Virus record (IMG/VR): IMGVR_UViG_3300022933_000292
Coordinates: 1 to 23,343 of that record
Strand: one strand, 5' to 3'
Length of the DNA: 23,343 nt
Source: a virus
Below are positions 1-6,915 of the stretch, piece after piece (within the stretch, counting starts at the first letter, position 1; every line of letters starts with the position of its first letter). The position numbers and the translations under genes are program-made. The notes below the pieces were generated by a model. That model had not been told where the DNA came from. It did not search any database and saw nothing but the letters and a program-made list of their open reading frames with translations.

Positions 1-980
1 TAGACATCCTTGTCGCCACTGATCGTAAGCATGAAGACTTAGTAAAACAGATCGAGTCGGGTCAAATGAACGCAATGTCTATGGGATGTAGCGTAGACTT
101 TACCATTTGTACTAAATGTGGTCATGTGGCCGCTGATGAAACAGAGATGTGTTCTCATGTTAAATATGAGAAGGGCAATGTTTTCTATGATGAGCAAGGA
201 AATCAGCATAGAGTTGCAGAGCTTTGTGGGCATGAAGACATCGGTGGTACAGCAGGTGTTACCTTCATTGAGGCTTCTTGGGTCGCAACTCCTGCATTTA
301 CAGGTGCTGTTGCTCGTAACACATTAGAGATACCCTCTGCTGACATGGCGAAATCTGCTTCGGACGAACAACTAAATGAAGTCCCCGAAAAATGGATCGC
401 AAAAGCGGCTTCTCTTAAAGACTCGCCTTGGTATGACCCTAATGGTCTACTAAATAAAAAAGCAGGGACTTTTGACATGGATGAGGATGAAGAAGGTGGA
501 GGCGATGACGATCCAACCCCTTCGGAGTCTTTGCTCAAACAGCTAGAAACTGTATATGAAACAGCTATCGTTGATCGTTTTCGTAAAAAGTTAGAAAACG
601 AGATCAAAGCAGAAAAAGCTCAAGAAGTTATGAACCCACCTATTGATAAATCTGTCGTTGAACAAAACGACACGATTGTTAAAGAGGGATTTTCTGCTTC
701 TAAATATATGAGCCTATTAGATGCTTCCGTCAAAACAGCTAAGTCCGTTCAAGAGGCTGTCTTGAACATTACTTTGGTCAATAACTACTGTGATGTACAG
801 ATCCCAACCCACATTTATAAGTTGGCAAGTGTTCTCGGCACAACAACACAATATAATGGTGTAGGGGATTATCTTGAACAAGCTAATTACTTAAATGGTC
901 AAAGTTTATCTGCACAAGACACTCTTCGTCTTGTAAGGTTAGCTAAACTCTTATCTCTTAACACTTACGGGCAGAAATAA
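1..980 (+). CDS. Prohead (head maturation) protease, 5' end outside window
   Basis: The reading frame is already open at base 3 and gives about 325 residues, so the start lies upstream. The stretch around 48-100 (IESGQMNAMSMGCSV) matches the catalytic-serine segment of HK97/U35-S78 type prohead proteases (Gly, then Ser-Met/Ile-Gly); the candidate Ser is encoded at 78-80. About 60 residues later FIEASWVATPAF (270-305) matches the 'E-x-S-x-V-x-x-P-A' segment of that family. Between them lies a Cys/His-rich insert (CTKC, CSH, CGH; 108-233) that could bind a metal. After a very acidic linker (470-525) comes a mostly helical C-terminal extension of about 150 residues, unlike the compact proteases. 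The next genes are scaffold-like and capsid genes, the expected order for head assembly. In the family, the protease cleaves scaffold and capsid precursors inside the prohead. Catalytic His is presumably upstream and cannot be seen. Confidence 0.75.
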   Translation, partial: DILVATDRKHEDLVKQIESGQMNAMSMGCSVDFTICTKCGHVAADETEMCSHVKYEKGNVFYDEQGNQHRVAELCGHEDIGGTAGVTFIEASWVATPAFTGAVARNTLEIPSADMAKSASDEQLNEVPEKWIAKAASLKDSPWYDPNGLLNKKAGTFDMDEDEEGGGDDDPTPSESLLKQLETVYETAIVDRFRKKLENEIKAEKAQEVMNPPIDKSVVEQNDTIVKEGFSASKYMSLLDASVKTAKSVQEAVLNITLVNNYCDVQIPTHIYKLASVLGTTTQYNGVGDYLEQANYLNGQSLSAQDTLRLVRLAKLLSLNTYGQK

Positions 981-1018
981 GTCTCGCCCTGTTTCACACC
1001 CCAGAAAGGAATTGCCTC

Positions 1019-2533
1019 ATGTCTAGGTATTCTCGTTCTAAAAAAATGTCTCGCAGGGCTGAACTTGCTCGTAGAAGAAGTCGCCGTGCTAACTCTGGAA
1101 TCCCAGGTTCTGATAACCTTGGTTGGGATCACTTCGGTCATCCTGCTTCTTCTGAACAACCAGATCTTGACGCTTATGGCATCGATTCAGAGTTCGGTGA
1201 AGGTGTCCGTAAAGGCCCTTATCGTTCAGGGCCAGCACCTGCTTCTGTAGGTTGGACTCCAGAACACCCAGCTACTTCTGATGAAGTCGTTGAGGGTTAT
1301 GCTCTTACTGATGATCTTCGCCAAGAAAACCTTAAGAAAGCTATGGAGCGTAAAGCGGCTAAGTGCATTCAAATCGCTGAATCACGATTAGGCCGTACTG
1401 CTTCTCAAAGAGAAATCGAAGATCTTGCACTACGCATGATGGATCTCCCTAATCGTACTGTTAATGCCCGTGTTGCTCGTCTTGCAGACAATGCGGTACA
1501 AGTATCGACCAACAATATTGTTAATGACTTTGGTTCTGATGGTTCGGGTGAACTCGAAGCAGACAATCACATGAGTCATGGTATGTTCGATGAATATGAC
1601 ATTGATGGCAATGACATGATCGACATGAGCGAATGGGGTGGTTCTGACGATATGTTTGATGAACTTGATTCAAACGAAGACGGATTCCTTTCTCGTGATG
1701 AAATCGCTATGGGTCTTGGTGAGTCATTCGCTGATGGTGATGATGAACTCGCAAACATCATGGCAGAGATTCAAGCTGATGAAATGGGTCTTGATCGTAT
1801 GGCTTCTGAGGAACTGTCTTCGGCTGACGCTCTCGCAGAAGAGATCGCTACTCTTAAAGCCGCTAATGCTCGTCTTGCTCGTAAAGTCCGTAAACTTGCT
1901 GATAATGCAGTACAAGTTGGTACTGGTAATGACAGTGCAGATGTTGTCGCAGAAGATGATGTTGTCGCAGAAGAGGATGACACAGTAGCGACTGAGACTA
2001 AGGAGGCTTCAGAAGTTCAACCTACTCAGCGTTTAGCTAAGATTGAGCGTCTTGCTGAGGCTCTTTCAAACTATATGGCTGATATGGAGACTTCTGCTGA
2101 TGAAGACGCTAAATCACTCCTAGCAGATCTTGAAGGCACTGACATGAATGACTCAGAGTATGGTTATACTGCTGAGGAAAATGTTGAAGCTGATGACCTC
2201 GAAGCCCCTCACATGGGTGGTGAAGATGTCATGGGTCTTGATATGAACCCTGACGATCTGATGGCTATGGATCCACGACTCGCTTCAATCTTCACGGCTT
2301 CTGAGGAAGAGGCTCCTGAGGAAGAGGCTTCTGAAGAAGAGGCTTCTGAAGAGGCTTCTGAAGAGGCTTCTGAGGAAACGACTAAGAAAAAAGCATCTTA
2401 TCGCCCTCGCACCTCTGCCCGTAAAGCGGCTGTTAAGACTCTTGGCAACATTAGTCGTGAAGCCTCTAGCTCTTCTGATGAACTTTCTAAACTATGGGAT
2501 TCTGCTCCCGATGTTAGTAAATTCTTCGGATAA
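1019..2533 (+). CDS. Acidic scaffold-like head assembly protein with two EF-hand loops
   Basis: 504 residues starting at ATG 1019 behind AGAAAGGA. The first 25 residues are very basic (Arg/Ser/Lys); the rest is strongly acidic and helix-prone. Two canonical EF-hand calcium loops are visible: DIDGNDMIDMSE at about residues 194-205 and DSNEDGFLSRDE at about 217-228, with acidic residues or Asn at positions 1, 3, 5 and Glu at 12. A short motif, LADNAVQV, occurs twice (near 1484-1507 and 1895-1918), each time after an Arg/Ala-rich helix, suggesting an internal duplication. A Glu-Ala-Ser repeat (2296-2378) precedes a basic tail. Its place between protease and capsid gene, its charge and predicted helicity argue for a scaffold or prohead-core role, but I see no specific scaffold family signature. 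EF-hands in such a protein are unusual. Confidence 0.6.
   Translation: MSRYSRSKKMSRRAELARRRSRRANSGIPGSDNLGWDHFGHPASSEQPDLDAYGIDSEFGEGVRKGPYRSGPAPASVGWTPEHPATSDEVVEGYALTDDLRQENLKKAMERKAAKCIQIAESRLGRTASQREIEDLALRMMDLPNRTVNARVARLADNAVQVSTNNIVNDFGSDGSGELEADNHMSHGMFDEYDIDGNDMIDMSEWGGSDDMFDELDSNEDGFLSRDEIAMGLGESFADGDDELANIMAEIQADEMGLDRMASEELSSADALAEEIATLKAANARLARKVRKLADNAVQVGTGNDSADVVAEDDVVAEEDDTVATETKEASEVQPTQRLAKIERLAEALSNYMADMETSADEDAKSLLADLEGTDMNDSEYGYTAEENVEADDLEAPHMGGEDVMGLDMNPDDLMAMDPRLASIFTASEEEAPEEEASEEEASEEASEEASEETTKKKASYRPRTSARKAAVKTLGNISREASSSSDELSKLWDSAPDVSKFFG
2296..2378 (+). repeat. In-gene tandem repeat coding Glu-Glu-Ala-Ser
   Basis: Imperfect 12- and 15-base units built from GCTTCTGAGGAAGAG encode repeated EEAS/EEEAS/EEAP near the C-terminus of the scaffold-like protein. 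The unit length changes by one codon, which suggests slippage-driven growth. Confidence 0.8.
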
Positions 2534-2536
2534 GAT

Positions 2537-2563
2537 ATAAATAAACTGTAATAGTTTATTTAT
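2537..2563. repeat. 11-bp perfect inverted repeat containing the promoter-like element
   Basis: ATAAATAAACT (2537-2547) and AGTTTATTTAT (2553-2563) are exact reverse complements with a 5-base spacer, starting 4 bases after the scaffold-like stop codon. The right arm is part of the recurrent element TAGTTTNTTTAT. The repeat therefore presents nearly the same promoter-like element in both directions. An A/U-only hairpin without a T run would be a poor terminator. Confidence 0.7.
2552..2563 (+). promoter_or_regulatory. Promoter-like element TAGTTTATTTAT upstream of decoration-like gene
   Basis: One of eight + strand copies of TAGTTTNTTTAT found in intergenic gaps. Here it lies 118 bases before the start at 2682, leaving an unusually long leader (2564-2681) that contains a small CTCTC/GAGAG hairpin (2640-2658) and the ribosome site AATAGGAGAA. 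Promoter function is inferred from recurrence and placement. Confidence 0.55.
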
Positions 2564-2681
2564 TGATGACGCTATTATATTGGAAAACTTTTTTCGGGGT
2601 TGGTTGTAAGTAAGACCACCCTATTCTTAACTACACTACTCTCTTGAAAACAGAGAGTACGAGCTTAATAGGAGAAATCTC

Positions 2682-3305
2682 ATGGCTCTACTTGGACAAG
2701 CTAGTGGTGGTTTTACAGAGTCAAGCTCTGCGTTGCGTATCCTTCATGTTGGTATTCGCAACACTGTCGGTCAATTGACCGCAGATGCTTTCACTCAGTC
2801 AAACCCCGTTTCTGGGCAGGCAAATCAAACTGCCGCCCCAGGTCTTCTGACTAATGTACTCGGTGTACTTAGTGGTTCTATCGCATTTGCTCGTGGTAAT
2901 TCTAACGAGCATGGTGGACCCGTTAATGGTACTGCTGTACTTGGTGTATTCATCAACAACGCTTCGGGCAACGCTTTCGAGAATCAGCCTGGTGTTGCTT
3001 CTAATCGTGGCCCTTATGTTTCTGCACAAGGTACTTATGCTAACTTGCTCTATGAGACAGTTAACATCAATACAGGTGCTGACATCATAGGTACTTATGT
3101 TCCTGGTGCTTCATTGTTCGCTTCTGCAAATGGTTTCTTGACCACTGCAAATGCTACTGCGGCACATATGCATGGCACATTTGCTGATCTCATTGCAGGT
3201 AATCTTGTTTTGGCTGACGCTACAAATGGTATTGGTGCAATGGCTATCCTTAAAATCGCTCCCGACTCAACTTCTGATGAGTTGGTATACGACCAACGCA
3301 TTTGA
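2682..3305 (+). CDS. Probable capsid decoration or minor head protein
   Basis: 207 residues; ATG 2682 follows a good ribosome site (AATAGGAG). The protein is rich in Ala, Gly, Asn, Thr and Ser, has no signal peptide or membrane segment, and has the look of a beta-rich structural protein. I recognise no family. It lies between the scaffold-like gene and the major capsid gene, 22 bases before the latter, and probably shares its transcript and high expression. Genes in this slot in tailed phages usually encode head decoration (cement) proteins. The assignment rests on position and composition only. Confidence 0.5.
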   Translation: MALLGQASGGFTESSSALRILHVGIRNTVGQLTADAFTQSNPVSGQANQTAAPGLLTNVLGVLSGSIAFARGNSNEHGGPVNGTAVLGVFINNASGNAFENQPGVASNRGPYVSAQGTYANLLYETVNINTGADIIGTYVPGASLFASANGFLTTANATAAHMHGTFADLIAGNLVLADATNGIGAMAILKIAPDSTSDELVYDQRI

Positions 3306-3327
3306 TAGAAAGGAAGAGTGATTTATT

Positions 3328-4206
3328 ATGAGTAATACAGTTGATAATGCCGTAAAACAGAAGATCATTTCTGACTACATTAAGACTCCACAGGGTCGTG
3401 CGAAGCTCGCCGCTTCAATGACTCAACCACTTCGCCTTCGTAGAGATTATACCTCTGTTGGTCGCAAGACTTTCTTAGTCGAGCAACTTCCAGACGGTGC
3501 TTTACCTATCTACGACAAAGACCCAGATGTAACTGCATTTGTGGTTGGTGAAGAAGGTGAAAACATTCTTGCAATCACCAAGCCTCGTAGGGTTATCTTC
3601 CCTCTTTTCGAGATTGCTTCAAATCCTGAGATCCCTTTGACTCAAATCAAAGAGCGTAGATTTGACCTTATCGAGAGGGCACAAGATTTAGCTCGTGCTC
3701 AAATCCAAGCGGCTGAAGACGAGCGTGTATTCGCTATTCTTGACGCAGTTGCGGCAAACGGATTTGATTCAGTTGCAGGTCAAACTAACGCTGACATTCC
3801 TGTTATCGCTCCTCTTAATGGTGCTGTTCTTGCTGACGCATTTAGCCTCATTGAGCGTCACGACCTTCGTGTTGCCCGTATCTTCATGAATGCTCGTGAT
3901 TATGCTGACATCCGTAAGTTCGGTAGAGATATCCTCGACATCGAGAGCCAAGCGGCACTTCTCAAGACTGGTCTTCAGGCTACTCTTTGGGGTGCTCAGA
4001 TCATCACTAGCCGTCTTGTTCCTGTTGGAACTGTTTATGTCTGCTGTGAGCCAGAAATGTTCGGTCGTATCCCTGTTCGTACAGAATTGACCGTTCTCTC
4101 TGCTGACGATCCAAAAGCTCGTACAATTGGTTTTTCTGTATTTGAAAACTTGGGTATTGGTGCCTACAACCCTCGTGGTCTTGCTCGTCTTACTGTACAG
4201 CGTTAA
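3328..4206 (+). CDS. Major capsid protein, HK97-fold type
   Basis: 292 residues from ATG 3328, preceded by AGAAAGGAAGAG. The sequence has the features of phage major capsid proteins: a helical N-terminal arm, a central segment rich in Arg/Glu/Ala (ERRFDLIERAQDLARAQIQAAEDERVF, split around residues 112-138) resembling the long spine helix, and a C-terminal half with IFMNARDYADIRKFG, then a beta-rich stretch with WGAQIITSRLVPVGTVYV and a final FSVFENLGIGAYNPRGL. Such endings (GAYNPRGLARL) are typical of capsid proteins that I recall from large phages. It is followed directly by a strong terminator, as expected for a highly expressed last gene of a head operon. No cleavable delta domain is obvious in this short protein. 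Confidence 0.82.
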   Translation: MSNTVDNAVKQKIISDYIKTPQGRAKLAASMTQPLRLRRDYTSVGRKTFLVEQLPDGALPIYDKDPDVTAFVVGEEGENILAITKPRRVIFPLFEIASNPEIPLTQIKERRFDLIERAQDLARAQIQAAEDERVFAILDAVAANGFDSVAGQTNADIPVIAPLNGAVLADAFSLIERHDLRVARIFMNARDYADIRKFGRDILDIESQAALLKTGLQATLWGAQIITSRLVPVGTVYVCCEPEMFGRIPVRTELTVLSADDPKARTIGFSVFENLGIGAYNPRGLARLTVQR

Positions 4207-4230
4207 TATCTAGTATATTCGCTTTACTTT

Positions 4231-4248
4231 CGCCTACTTAGGTAGGTG
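4231..4248 (+). other. Small hairpin with TTAG loop
   Basis: CGCCTAC and GTAGGTG pair (one G-U) around a TTAG loop, 18 bases before the terminator at 4266. It could stabilise the capsid mRNA 3' end; no T run follows it. Confidence 0.35.
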
Positions 4249-4265
4249 TAAGAGGTCATAGAATG

Positions 4266-4297
4266 AACCTCATCTTCTTCGGAAGGTGGGGTTTTTT
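4266..4297 (+). terminator. Rho-independent terminator after major capsid gene
   Basis: AACCTCATCTTC and GAAGGTGGGGTT form a 12-pair stem (three G-U pairs) closed by a TTCG tetraloop and followed by a T run to 4297. It ends the head operon. A near copy sits at 7373-7404. Confidence 0.92.
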
Positions 4298-4389
4298 CGT
4301 ATCTAGGGTTCTTTTCTTTGGCTTAACTCACTCTCCTATGGTACAAGTGTTACACTTTCAAACACTAAAACCCACATAAGGAGTGTAAG

Positions 4390-4704
4390 ATGAACACTTT
4401 TGAACGCATACACAATAGGATTGCTTATATCCTAATTCACAAGGTAGGTAAGTTCCTCCTTATTCTTTTGTACCTATATTTGAGTGTCTGTTCGGCTTGT
4501 GTATTAGGCTTCGTTGTAGGTGGGCTACTTGGCTACTTTAGTCAATTATATTTTAATTACTTTTTTACATATATTGTAGTCGTTCCTCTTGGTCCAGGAT
4601 TTATCGTGGGTGTTGTGTGGGGACTCATTATTTTCTCCCTCAGTTCTATTGGCTTGTTTTACGAACTGCTAACTGGGAGAGATAATATAGGGCATGATTT
4701 ATGA
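4390..4704 (+). CDS. Small membrane protein of unknown function
   Basis: 104 residues from ATG 4390, preceded by ATAAGGAG. At least two hydrophobic stretches long enough to span a membrane are visible, about residues 21-45 (LLILLYLYLSVCSACVLGFV) and 56-90, the second perhaps a hairpin; the N-terminus is basic, suggesting it stays in the cytoplasm. The stop codon overlaps the ATG of the next gene (ATGA at 4701-4704), so the two are probably translationally coupled. I recognise no family; it has no holin hallmark beyond small size and hydrophobicity, and no lysis gene is nearby. The 183-base gap before it holds the capsid terminator and no copy of TAGTTTNTTTAT. Confidence 0.65.
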   Translation: MNTFERIHNRIAYILIHKVGKFLLILLYLYLSVCSACVLGFVVGGLLGYFSQLYFNYFFTYIVVVPLGPGFIVGVVWGLIIFSLSSIGLFYELLTGRDNIGHDL

Positions 4705-5612
4705 GAGCGATACCATGCCCTATATCTAAAGAGCGTTTTGAAGACCTCTATACTAAACAATACTTAACAGAGAAGCAGATTAACGAGTTGTTGATTTCTG
4801 AGGGTATTGACTCAAGCATGAAGCGTATTGGTAGTTGGAGACTACGCTATGGGATTGAAACGGTATCTAAGTTTGATCGTCTTGAGCTACCAAAGATTGA
4901 GGGGGAGTTAAGATCAATCCTTATTGGTTCTATGCTAGGTGACGGTCGTATTGTTTTTCGTACTAACGCTTCACACTATGAGGAACGACACGCACCCAAT
5001 CAGAAAGAGTATCTTGAGTGGAAGCAAGAGAAGTGGGGCGTGTGGTCATCTGGAGATTTAGCAGTAGCGATGAGTAGGGAGTTCCCTAGTTATATCTTTC
5101 GCACCCACGCTCACCCTATGCTGAATGAGTATCGAGACTTGTTCTATGAGGAGAGGGATAAGGGGTGGAAAGTTGTTAAGTCTGATGTTATAGACCAAGT
5201 AGATGAGTTAGCTTTGGCTATGTGGTATCTCGATGATGGTCATGCAGGACATTGGCCTATTATTTGTTTTGGTGCAAAACAGGGGAGTCGAGCTAACGCT
5301 TACTTAATCTTTGAGAAGTTTGGTTTAGCCCCTAACTGGAAAGAAGTTAAAGGCACTAATGGGCAGTTCCATTTTAAGGGTGAGAACGCTTATCGTTTCA
5401 TTGAGATCATTAAGCCTCATGTACCCGATTGTATGTCTTACAAGTTGGACTTTGGTTTTCAAGGTCGTAACAATGCTATCAAGAAAAAGATGGACAAAGG
5501 CATCTTAGAGGACTTAAGGAGTAAGGGGTGGGGTAAGCGTAGGATAGCTAGGTATCTTGATGTAGGGGCGAGTACAGTGAGTCGTTGGATGGTTAAATTT
5601 GGGGTGGATTGA
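4701..5612 (+). CDS. LAGLIDADG homing endonuclease, free-standing
   Basis: 303 residues. Two LAGLIDADG-type motifs are visible: LIGSMLGDG at residues 74-82 and ALAMWYLDDG near 171-180, each ending in the acidic residue that binds the catalytic metal. Two motifs in one chain imply a monomeric enzyme cutting an asymmetric site. The N-terminal ~60 residues look like a helix-turn-helix, and the last ~35 (LRSKGWGKRRIARYLDVGAS and onward) form another DNA-binding helix-turn-helix of the resolvase/Myb-like kind. Homing enzymes spread their own gene into homologous loci. The neighbouring capsid gene is uninterrupted, so this is not an intron or intein at that locus. Its last 45 bases and the following promoter are duplicated at 6198-6252. 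Confidence 0.85.
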   Translation: MRAIPCPISKERFEDLYTKQYLTEKQINELLISEGIDSSMKRIGSWRLRYGIETVSKFDRLELPKIEGELRSILIGSMLGDGRIVFRTNASHYEERHAPNQKEYLEWKQEKWGVWSSGDLAVAMSREFPSYIFRTHAHPMLNEYRDLFYEERDKGWKVVKSDVIDQVDELALAMWYLDDGHAGHWPIICFGAKQGSRANAYLIFEKFGLAPNWKEVKGTNGQFHFKGENAYRFIEIIKPHVPDCMSYKLDFGFQGRNNAIKKKMDKGILEDLRSKGWGKRRIARYLDVGASTVSRWMVKFGVD

Positions 5613-5622
5613 TTTGTAGTTT
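5568..5622 (+). repeat. 55-bp direct repeat, copy 1 (endonuclease 3' end and promoter)
   Basis: Bases 5568-5622 match 6198-6252 with a single mismatch (A at 5580, G at 6210). This copy is the true 3' end of the endonuclease gene plus the start of the promoter-like element. Confidence 0.93.
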
Positions 5623-5628
5623 ATTTAT
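5617..5628 (+). promoter_or_regulatory. Promoter-like element TAGTTTATTTAT upstream of OMP-like gene
   Basis: Copy of the recurrent element, 31 bases before the start at 5660, immediately after the endonuclease stop codon. The leader is short and ends in the ribosome site ATAAAGGAGAG. Confidence 0.6.
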
Positions 5629-5659
5629 TAGTGTCTATTATCCATAAAGGAGAGACACC

Positions 5660-6190
5660 ATGAGACTTACTATCGCTTTACTCTTATCTGTCTTGCTCAC
5701 CTCTACGATTTCTCACGCTGAAGAGAATAACTGGGAAGTGAGTCTAGGCACAACGCAAATGTTCATCGGTGGGTACGAAGAGGGTTCAATACCTGTACCT
5801 ACGAACTCTGCCACATTCATCTTATCTCGTAAGATGTATGAGAGCTTTGCATTATGGGTTGTGTTCAATCTACCTACCTCCTCTAACAAAAGGTTTACAG
5901 AGGAAGGTTTACTTGTAGAGTCTCAGACACCACCTAGTCTTATGCTAGGTGCGAGTTATGAGTTATTGGGCTATGAGATCTCCGACAAGAAATCTTTAGG
6001 TCTTGATGTTGGTGCTTCAGTCGGACACACGATTACGCTTAATGGTCAGTTCTTCCCTGTGGGTGCGTTTCGTTTGAAGTTCGTTAAAGACGAGGACAGC
6101 ACTATGTATGCAGGGGTGACAACCTCACCATATAATCCAGATGGTGATTTGGTTTGGGGTTTGATCTATGGCATGGGGTATAGATTTTAA
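5660..6190 (+). CDS. Secreted beta-barrel-like outer membrane protein
   Basis: 176 residues from ATG 5660 behind AAAGGAGAG. Residues 1-20 form a classical signal peptide: MRL, a hydrophobic core (TIALLLSVLLTS) and a likely cleavage site SHA|EEN. The mature part alternates hydrophobic and polar residues, with Gly and aromatic residues at strand ends, and the chain ends in YGMGYRF; a terminal Phe is the recognition signal for insertion of outer-membrane barrels by the BAM machinery. The size suits an 8-strand barrel (OmpX/OmpW-like fold), but I cannot assign a family. It has its own promoter-like element and lies between two direct repeats, so it looks like an acquired 'moron' gene expressed in the infected host. 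Blocking adsorption of competing phages is a plausible role, not shown by sequence. Confidence 0.65.
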   Translation: MRLTIALLLSVLLTSTISHAEENNWEVSLGTTQMFIGGYEEGSIPVPTNSATFILSRKMYESFALWVVFNLPTSSNKRFTEEGLLVESQTPPSLMLGASYELLGYEISDKKSLGLDVGASVGHTITLNGQFFPVGAFRLKFVKDEDSTMYAGVTTSPYNPDGDLVWGLIYGMGYRF

Positions 6191-6197
6191 TGTGAGT

Positions 6198-6252
6198 GCG
6201 AGTACAGTGGGTCGTTGGATGGTTAAATTTGGGGTGGATTGATTTGTAGTTT
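6198..6252 (+). repeat. 55-bp direct repeat, copy 2 (fragment of endonuclease 3' end)
   Basis: Duplicate of 5568-5622 with one mismatch. It carries the last 15 codons of the endonuclease (STVGRWMVKFGVD and stop) without the rest of the gene, then the TAGTTT of the next promoter-like element. It is a scar of recombination rather than a gene. Confidence 0.93.
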
Positions 6253-6258
6253 CTTTAT
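6247..6258 (+). promoter_or_regulatory. Promoter-like element TAGTTTCTTTAT upstream of tag gene 1
   Basis: The element is followed by ATAATAGATCTTAAGTGATC and a leader nearly identical to that of the gene at 7473. Element start to ATG is 61 bases in both cases. Confidence 0.6.
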
Positions 6259-6307
6259 AATAGATCTTAAGTGATCTCTTTAACCTTAATCAAATGGAGA
6301 AACCATT

Positions 6308-6704
6308 ATGAGAAGATCTGCATCAGAAATTATAAGAAACCTTGATTCAAGGGTTGCTCATCTTGAAAAAAAAGTTAAGTAGTGGCACTGTTTCCTTGAA
6401 CGAAGGTATGGACTTTATCCTCTTAAAAGAAACAAAAGGCAGATCGCAGACTATGGGAGGTCGTGATTATGGAGTCTTCCATCTTCTTCCAGGCACTATA
6501 TTAAGAGTAGATAAAATCCGTTATGATCGTGGTGGTTATGGTGGTATGGAATTGGTTCTTGGTATTGTCTCACTTAACGCAGGTAGTATAAACGAAGTTG
6601 AAGACAAGATCTTCACAAGTGTGATGTGGGTAAATGGAAGGGGTGGAGGAGAATATATTCTTGATGGTACAGAGGGTAACCGAAAAAACATTAAAGTCCT
6701 TTAA
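6308..6704 (+). CDS. Shared-tag protein 1, frameshifted at an A8 run
   Basis: ATG 6308 behind TGGAGAA opens MRRSASEIIRNLDSRVAHLE, clearly homologous to the starts at 7473 and 9755, but reaches a stop at 6380-6382 after 24 codons. The downstream reading frame, one base ahead and open to 6704, encodes about 110 residues. The run of eight A at 6366-6373 is where they should join: with seven A the protein reads on as LEKKLSSGTVSLNEG and gives one chain of about 131 residues. Options are polymerase slippage or ribosomal frameshifting at the A run, a real inactivating mutation, or a homopolymer assembly error. The carboxy part (one or two beta-rich segments with GGRDYGVFHLLPGTILRV) matches no family I know and is unrelated to the other two tagged proteins. 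Confidence 0.6.
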
Positions 6705-6768
6705 GACTCTGACCATCTGGGTTGGACCAGAGTCTAACTCTGTTAAGGCAGACTTCCTCAAGGAGTCT
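6704..6768 (+). other. Overlapping alternative hairpins downstream of tag gene 1
   Basis: AGACTCTG (6704-6711) pairs with CAGAGTCT (6728-6735). The second arm can instead pair forward, CAGAGT (6728-6733) with ACTCTG (6737-6742), so the two hairpins exclude each other. A third hairpin, AGACT-CC-TCAA-GG-AGTCT (6750-6768, one bulge), follows. No T run is present. It could be an mRNA-stabilising 3' end or a switch-like structure; pairings are seen, function is not. Confidence 0.4.
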
Positions 6769-6842
6769 AAGAGGGTTCTTCGCAGGCTTAAAATATAGGT
6801 TCTCTAAATAAAGAGCGTGTCTTTTCGATCCGCCCCAGTAGA

Positions 6843-6884
6843 GACAAAAGGTTTACACTTAGCCACAAGTGGGGAGTTTTTGTC
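6843..6884 (+). other. Two-part stem-loop in the 6705-6966 gene-free stretch
   Basis: The 262 bases between tag gene 1 and the lipoprotein gene hold no credible gene. Besides the hairpins at 6704-6768 there is an outer stem GACAAAA/TTTTGTC (6843-6849 with 6878-6884) enclosing an inner stem CACTT/AAGTG (6856-6860 with 6867-6871). Some bases after it comes the promoter at 6916. It may be a terminator-like or small structured RNA; a T run is lacking on the 3' side. Confidence 0.35.
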
Positions 6885-6915
6885 CCTAGTGGAAGATAGA
6901 TTTGAATAAGTTTAA

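Noticed and set aside
203-607. 134-residue minus-strand open frame inside the protease gene
   Set aside because: Ser-rich antisense shadow of an acidic coding region; no ribosome site and the + strand gene is well supported.
1576-1983. Ser-rich minus-strand frames inside the scaffold-like gene
   Set aside because: Antisense of GAT/GAA/TCT-rich codons gives Ser-rich frames; no independent coding signal.
4701-5612. Endonuclease as part of an intron or intein in the capsid gene
   Set aside because: The capsid frame is continuous and ends in its own terminator 400 bases earlier; the endonuclease has its own start.
6705-6810. Possible tRNA, because of GGGTTCTTCGC and several short stems
   Set aside because: No cloverleaf with a 7-bp acceptor stem and proper anticodon arm could be folded; the hairpins overlap instead.
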